This document shows, in pieces, positions 62,005 through 64,000 of a DNA stretch of 64,000 nucleotides. The notes below the pieces were generated by a model. The model saw nothing but the letters and a program-made list of their open reading frames with translations, was not told where the DNA came from and ran no database searches. Numbering within the stretch: the stretch's first letter is position 1; each line of letters begins with the position of its first letter. This DNA is from DAISKN01 sp963716925. GTDB lineage: Bacteria; Acidobacteriota; Vicinamibacteria; Marinacidobacterales; SMYC01. Made by a program: the position numbers and the translations under genes. The stretch lies in the NCBI GenBank assembly GCA_963716925.1, contig CAVQUX010000015.1:124001-188000 (forward strand), written 5' to 3'.

Positions 62005-63587
62005 CAGACGGAGATTCCCGTCACCAGGATCACTCCGGGAACGATGAGGAGCGAAAAGAGCACCACGTTCGTCATCTGCTGGGACGAGAGGAAGATTCGA
62101 CGATCTTCGGGCTCGCGCGGCCGGATGGAGATGAGGTCCTCGTCCTCGGCCGCCCAGTTCACCATGTTGAGGAAGAGATCGGCGTTGAGCACAGGCGCCG
62201 ACGCGAGCTCGTTGGTGATGAAGTCCGAATCCCCGACGACGACGAATCGGCCCGACGCCGGCTTCTTCTCCTCCTCCGCTCCGGCCTCGCTCTCTTCCGC
62301 CTCGGGCCCGGGCTCTCCGGAGGCGAGGCTGACCGCCACCGCGAGCGTGAGCGGACCCCGCCTCTGGTCCGGCGCCGGTCCCCGGCGGGTGGCGAGCTCA
62401 TCGATTCGCGTCTCCCCCCAGCTTTCGGCCTCCGAAGAGAAGAGGTCCCGCACCTCGGCGCCTTCGGGCGCGCGATCGGCGCGCTCGACGCTGCGCGCGA
62501 GGGGAAAGATACTCAATGCGTTCGAGAAGCTCTCCACGATGGGATGGGCGCCGTAGGTACGCACCACGGGATAGAGCGGGGGAACGCTCAGGGGATCGAC
62601 GACGACGTCGCTCCCGAGCGACACCCCCTGCTCGCGCAGATACTGGTCGAGCGCGGGCGTTCTTGCCTGGGTCGAGGGATCCAGCAGGAACACCGCCCGG
62701 CCTCCCGACTGGAGGTACTGGTCGAGGGTCGCGATCTCCTCCGGAAGAAAATCGGTCCTGGGTCCGGCGACCACTACGGCATCGGCGTCCTCCGGCACCC
62801 GCATCTCGTCGCCCTGGACCGAGCGGGCGATGACCAGGCTCCCGGTCTCGTAGGTGGAGCCTTCGAGTTTCTTGTTCACGACCGAAAGCCCGGCGCTCGC
62901 GTCGGTGTCCTCGATCGATTTCTCCTGGTGGCCGGAGCTGAAGTAGATCTTCTTCCTGTCCTGCCGTAGAACCCGCAGAATGGCGTTGGTGATCTCCGGC
63001 TCGGTCGCGGCAGTGGCCCGTTCCTTGCGCGCGCCGGAGGCGACGAGAATCGTGCCCATGGGGATCCCGGGCTCGCCCGGCTCCTGGTAGGAGAGCGCCT
63101 TCTGGGGATCGCCCTCGGGATCGACGACCGTGACCCGGACCCTCTCGCTTTCGCCGTCGTAGAGCTCGAGCAGGTCCCGCGCGGCTAGGGCGCGGCCGAC
63201 GGTGGGGTTGTCGAGGAGAACGAGCTCGAGCTCGTTCTCGAGCCCCGCGAGCACCTTCGACGTCTGCTCCGAGAGGGTGTACTGGCGGGCGGCGGTGAAG
63301 TCCCACCGCTTCTGATGGCGGCTTCCGATCCAGTTGATGGCGACGACGATTCCGGAGACGGCGAGGGTGAGCGCGAGCGCGTTCGCTCCTTCGCGTGAGC
63401 TCCTTCGTCCGGCGAGGCGAACAACCTCCTGCCAACGGTTCACCAGATAGACGACGGAGAGCGCGAGCCCGGCGATGAGAAACGAGGCCCAGACGCGATC
63501 GCGGCCCGGCTGCAGGAGCCGGAGCAGGACGCCGGCGGCGAGAAACCCCATGCCGGACGCGCCGAAATAGGGAGAGAGTCTTTTCAC
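61989..63587 (-). CDS. GldG-family ABC transporter auxiliary protein
   Basis: 532 residues from a GTG. Two membrane segments near the N-terminus (~10-28, ~36-52 and a third at ~80-97 in the full count), a large periplasmic domain (~100-490: ARQYTLSEQTSKVLAGLENE, DALDQYL/LDQYLQSGGRAVFLLD, VVDPLSVPP) and a C-terminal membrane helix. This is the GldG/ABC-type uncharacterised transport family. In Bacteroidetes it supports gliding; outside that phylum the role is unknown. Forms an operon with the permease upstream and DUF4340 downstream. Confidence 0.88.
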   Translation of the reverse strand: MKRLSPYFGASGMGFLAAGVLLRLLQPGRDRVWASFLIAGLALSVVYLVNRWQEVVRLAGRRSSREGANALALTLAVSGIVVAINWIGSRHQKRWDFTAARQYTLSEQTSKVLAGLENELELVLLDNPTVGRALAARDLLELYDGESERVRVTVVDPEGDPQKALSYQEPGEPGIPMGTILVASGARKERATAATEPEITNAILRVLRQDRKKIYFSSGHQEKSIEDTDASAGLSVVNKKLEGSTYETGSLVIARSVQGDEMRVPEDADAVVVAGPRTDFLPEEIATLDQYLQSGGRAVFLLDPSTQARTPALDQYLREQGVSLGSDVVVDPLSVPPLYPVVRTYGAHPIVESFSNALSIFPLARSVERADRAPEGAEVRDLFSSEAESWGETRIDELATRRGPAPDQRRGPLTLAVAVSLASGEPGPEAEESEAGAEEEKKPASGRFVVVGDSDFITNELASAPVLNADLFLNMVNWAAEDEDLISIRPREPEDRRIFLSSQQMTNVVLFSLLIVPGVILVTGISVWWGRR

Positions 63588-63588
63588 T

Positions 63589-64000
63589 TCACCCCCTCCA
63601 TCTCAGAGACTCCAGGGACTGCTTCGAAAGGAAGAGCCCGAGGCCGGTGAACGTGAGGTAGTAGATCACGTCGCGGCTGTCGATGACTCCCTTCGCGAAC
63701 TCTTCGAGGTGCTTGGTCACCGAAAGGTAAGTGACGAGGCCGGAGGCCGGACCCGCCCAGCTCTCGGCGTACTCGATGAGCCAGAGGAACAGGAACGTGC
63801 CGAAGGTCAGGAAACCGGCCACGATCTGGTTCCGGGTGAGGCTGCTGAAGACAAGGCCGAAAGAGATGAAGGCGGAGCCGAGAAGGAAGAGGCCGAGGTA
63901 GCCCGCGAGGAGCGGCTTCCACTCCGGGTCCCCGAAGAAGAAGAGTATCGCCATGTGGAGAGACGTGAGCAGGAGCATCGCGGCGTAGAGGAACAGGGCA
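63589..64000 (-). CDS. ABC-2 type transporter permease (GldF-like), partial at window edge
   Basis: The last ~137 residues are present; the frame is open through the right edge. Four hydrophobic segments (PLLAGYLGLFLLGSAFISFG, GFLTFGTFLFLWLIEY and others) and the ending YYLTFTGLGLFLSKQSLESL are typical of GldF/ABC-2 permeases. Its TGA precedes the GldG GTG by 1 base. The ATPase gene should lie just outside the window. Confidence 0.85.
   Translation of the reverse strand, partial: ALFLYAAMLLLTSLHMAILFFFGDPEWKPLLAGYLGLFLLGSAFISFGLVFSSLTRNQIVAGFLTFGTFLFLWLIEYAESWAGPASGLVTYLSVTKHLEEFAKGVIDSRDVIYYLTFTGLGLFLSKQSLESLRWRG

Overview
This 64 kb window is GC-rich bacterial chromosome, densely coded on both strands, with many 1-4 bp start/stop overlaps and GTG/TTG starts. 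The gene mix suggests an Acidobacteriota-like bacterium, or another Gram-negative of the myxobacterial or Thermoanaerobaculia type. The reasons are a CRTAC1-type VCBS protein, a very large MopE-type protein, a NtrC-type two-component system with sigma-54 promoters, an ECF sigma factor fused to ankyrin repeats, a GldG/DUF4340 transporter, a compact microcompartment locus, and the housekeeping block mutS2-dnaG-rpoD-tRNA. This placement is inference; no rRNA is present.

Layout. 1-9.3 kb: a sigma-54 regulon. A histidine kinase and NtrC-type regulator lie between two target genes (a GT-C membrane glycosyltransferase and a secreted VCBS/ASPIC protein), and a third target unit follows (exported concanavalin-fold protein plus a TMTC-like membrane protein). 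All three targets carry -24/-12 promoters and related inverted-repeat upstream sites. 9.3-16.1 kb: LRR protein, amino-acid-type binding protein, serine hydrolase, SMP-30 enzyme, class II glutamine amidotransferase, an ankyrin protein and an ECF sigma-ankyrin fusion. 16.4-25.5 kb: RRM protein, DUF2207/LemA pair, polysaccharide deacetylase, nickel/cobalt-type permease, Big_5 protein, creatininase-like protein, MetE-like protein, a CMD/LigB pair. 25.5-27.5 kb: an apparently secreted VgrG-like spike protein with IPT and collagen-like segments.

27.5-34.1 kb: a tightly coupled five-gene operon (Rieske oxygenase, complete iron/organic-anion-type ABC importer, ThDP enzyme) that looks like uptake and oxidation of one substrate. 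34-38.6 kb: AKR with divergent AraC regulator, then an Ada/2OG-oxygenase/AlkB alkylation-repair operon. 39.8-44.5 kb: a 4.3 kb MopE-type gene with a good sigma-70 promoter and a structured leader ending in a U-tract. 44.5-53.5 kb: zinc-ribbon protein, CAU-anticodon tRNA, rpoD, dnaG, mutS2, larB and a GT-C glycosyltransferase. 53.5-60.6 kb: GT2 synthase, TPR protein, then a microcompartment operon (YHS protein, class II aldolase with a C-terminal helix like an encapsulation peptide, one BMC-H, three BMC-P, a small cysteine protein), dinB and proC. This last stretch is invaded by a GC-rich double-palindrome repeat that has become the C-terminal tail of two proteins. 60.6-64 kb: DUF4340, GldG and an ABC-2 permease cut by the window edge.

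Three genes (ankyrin at 14.2 kb, MopE-type at 39.8 kb, proC at 59.8 kb) each look disrupted by one extra base. All three shifts are the same kind, so assembly indels are as likely as real mutations. No CRISPR array, rRNA, transposase or integrase was seen.
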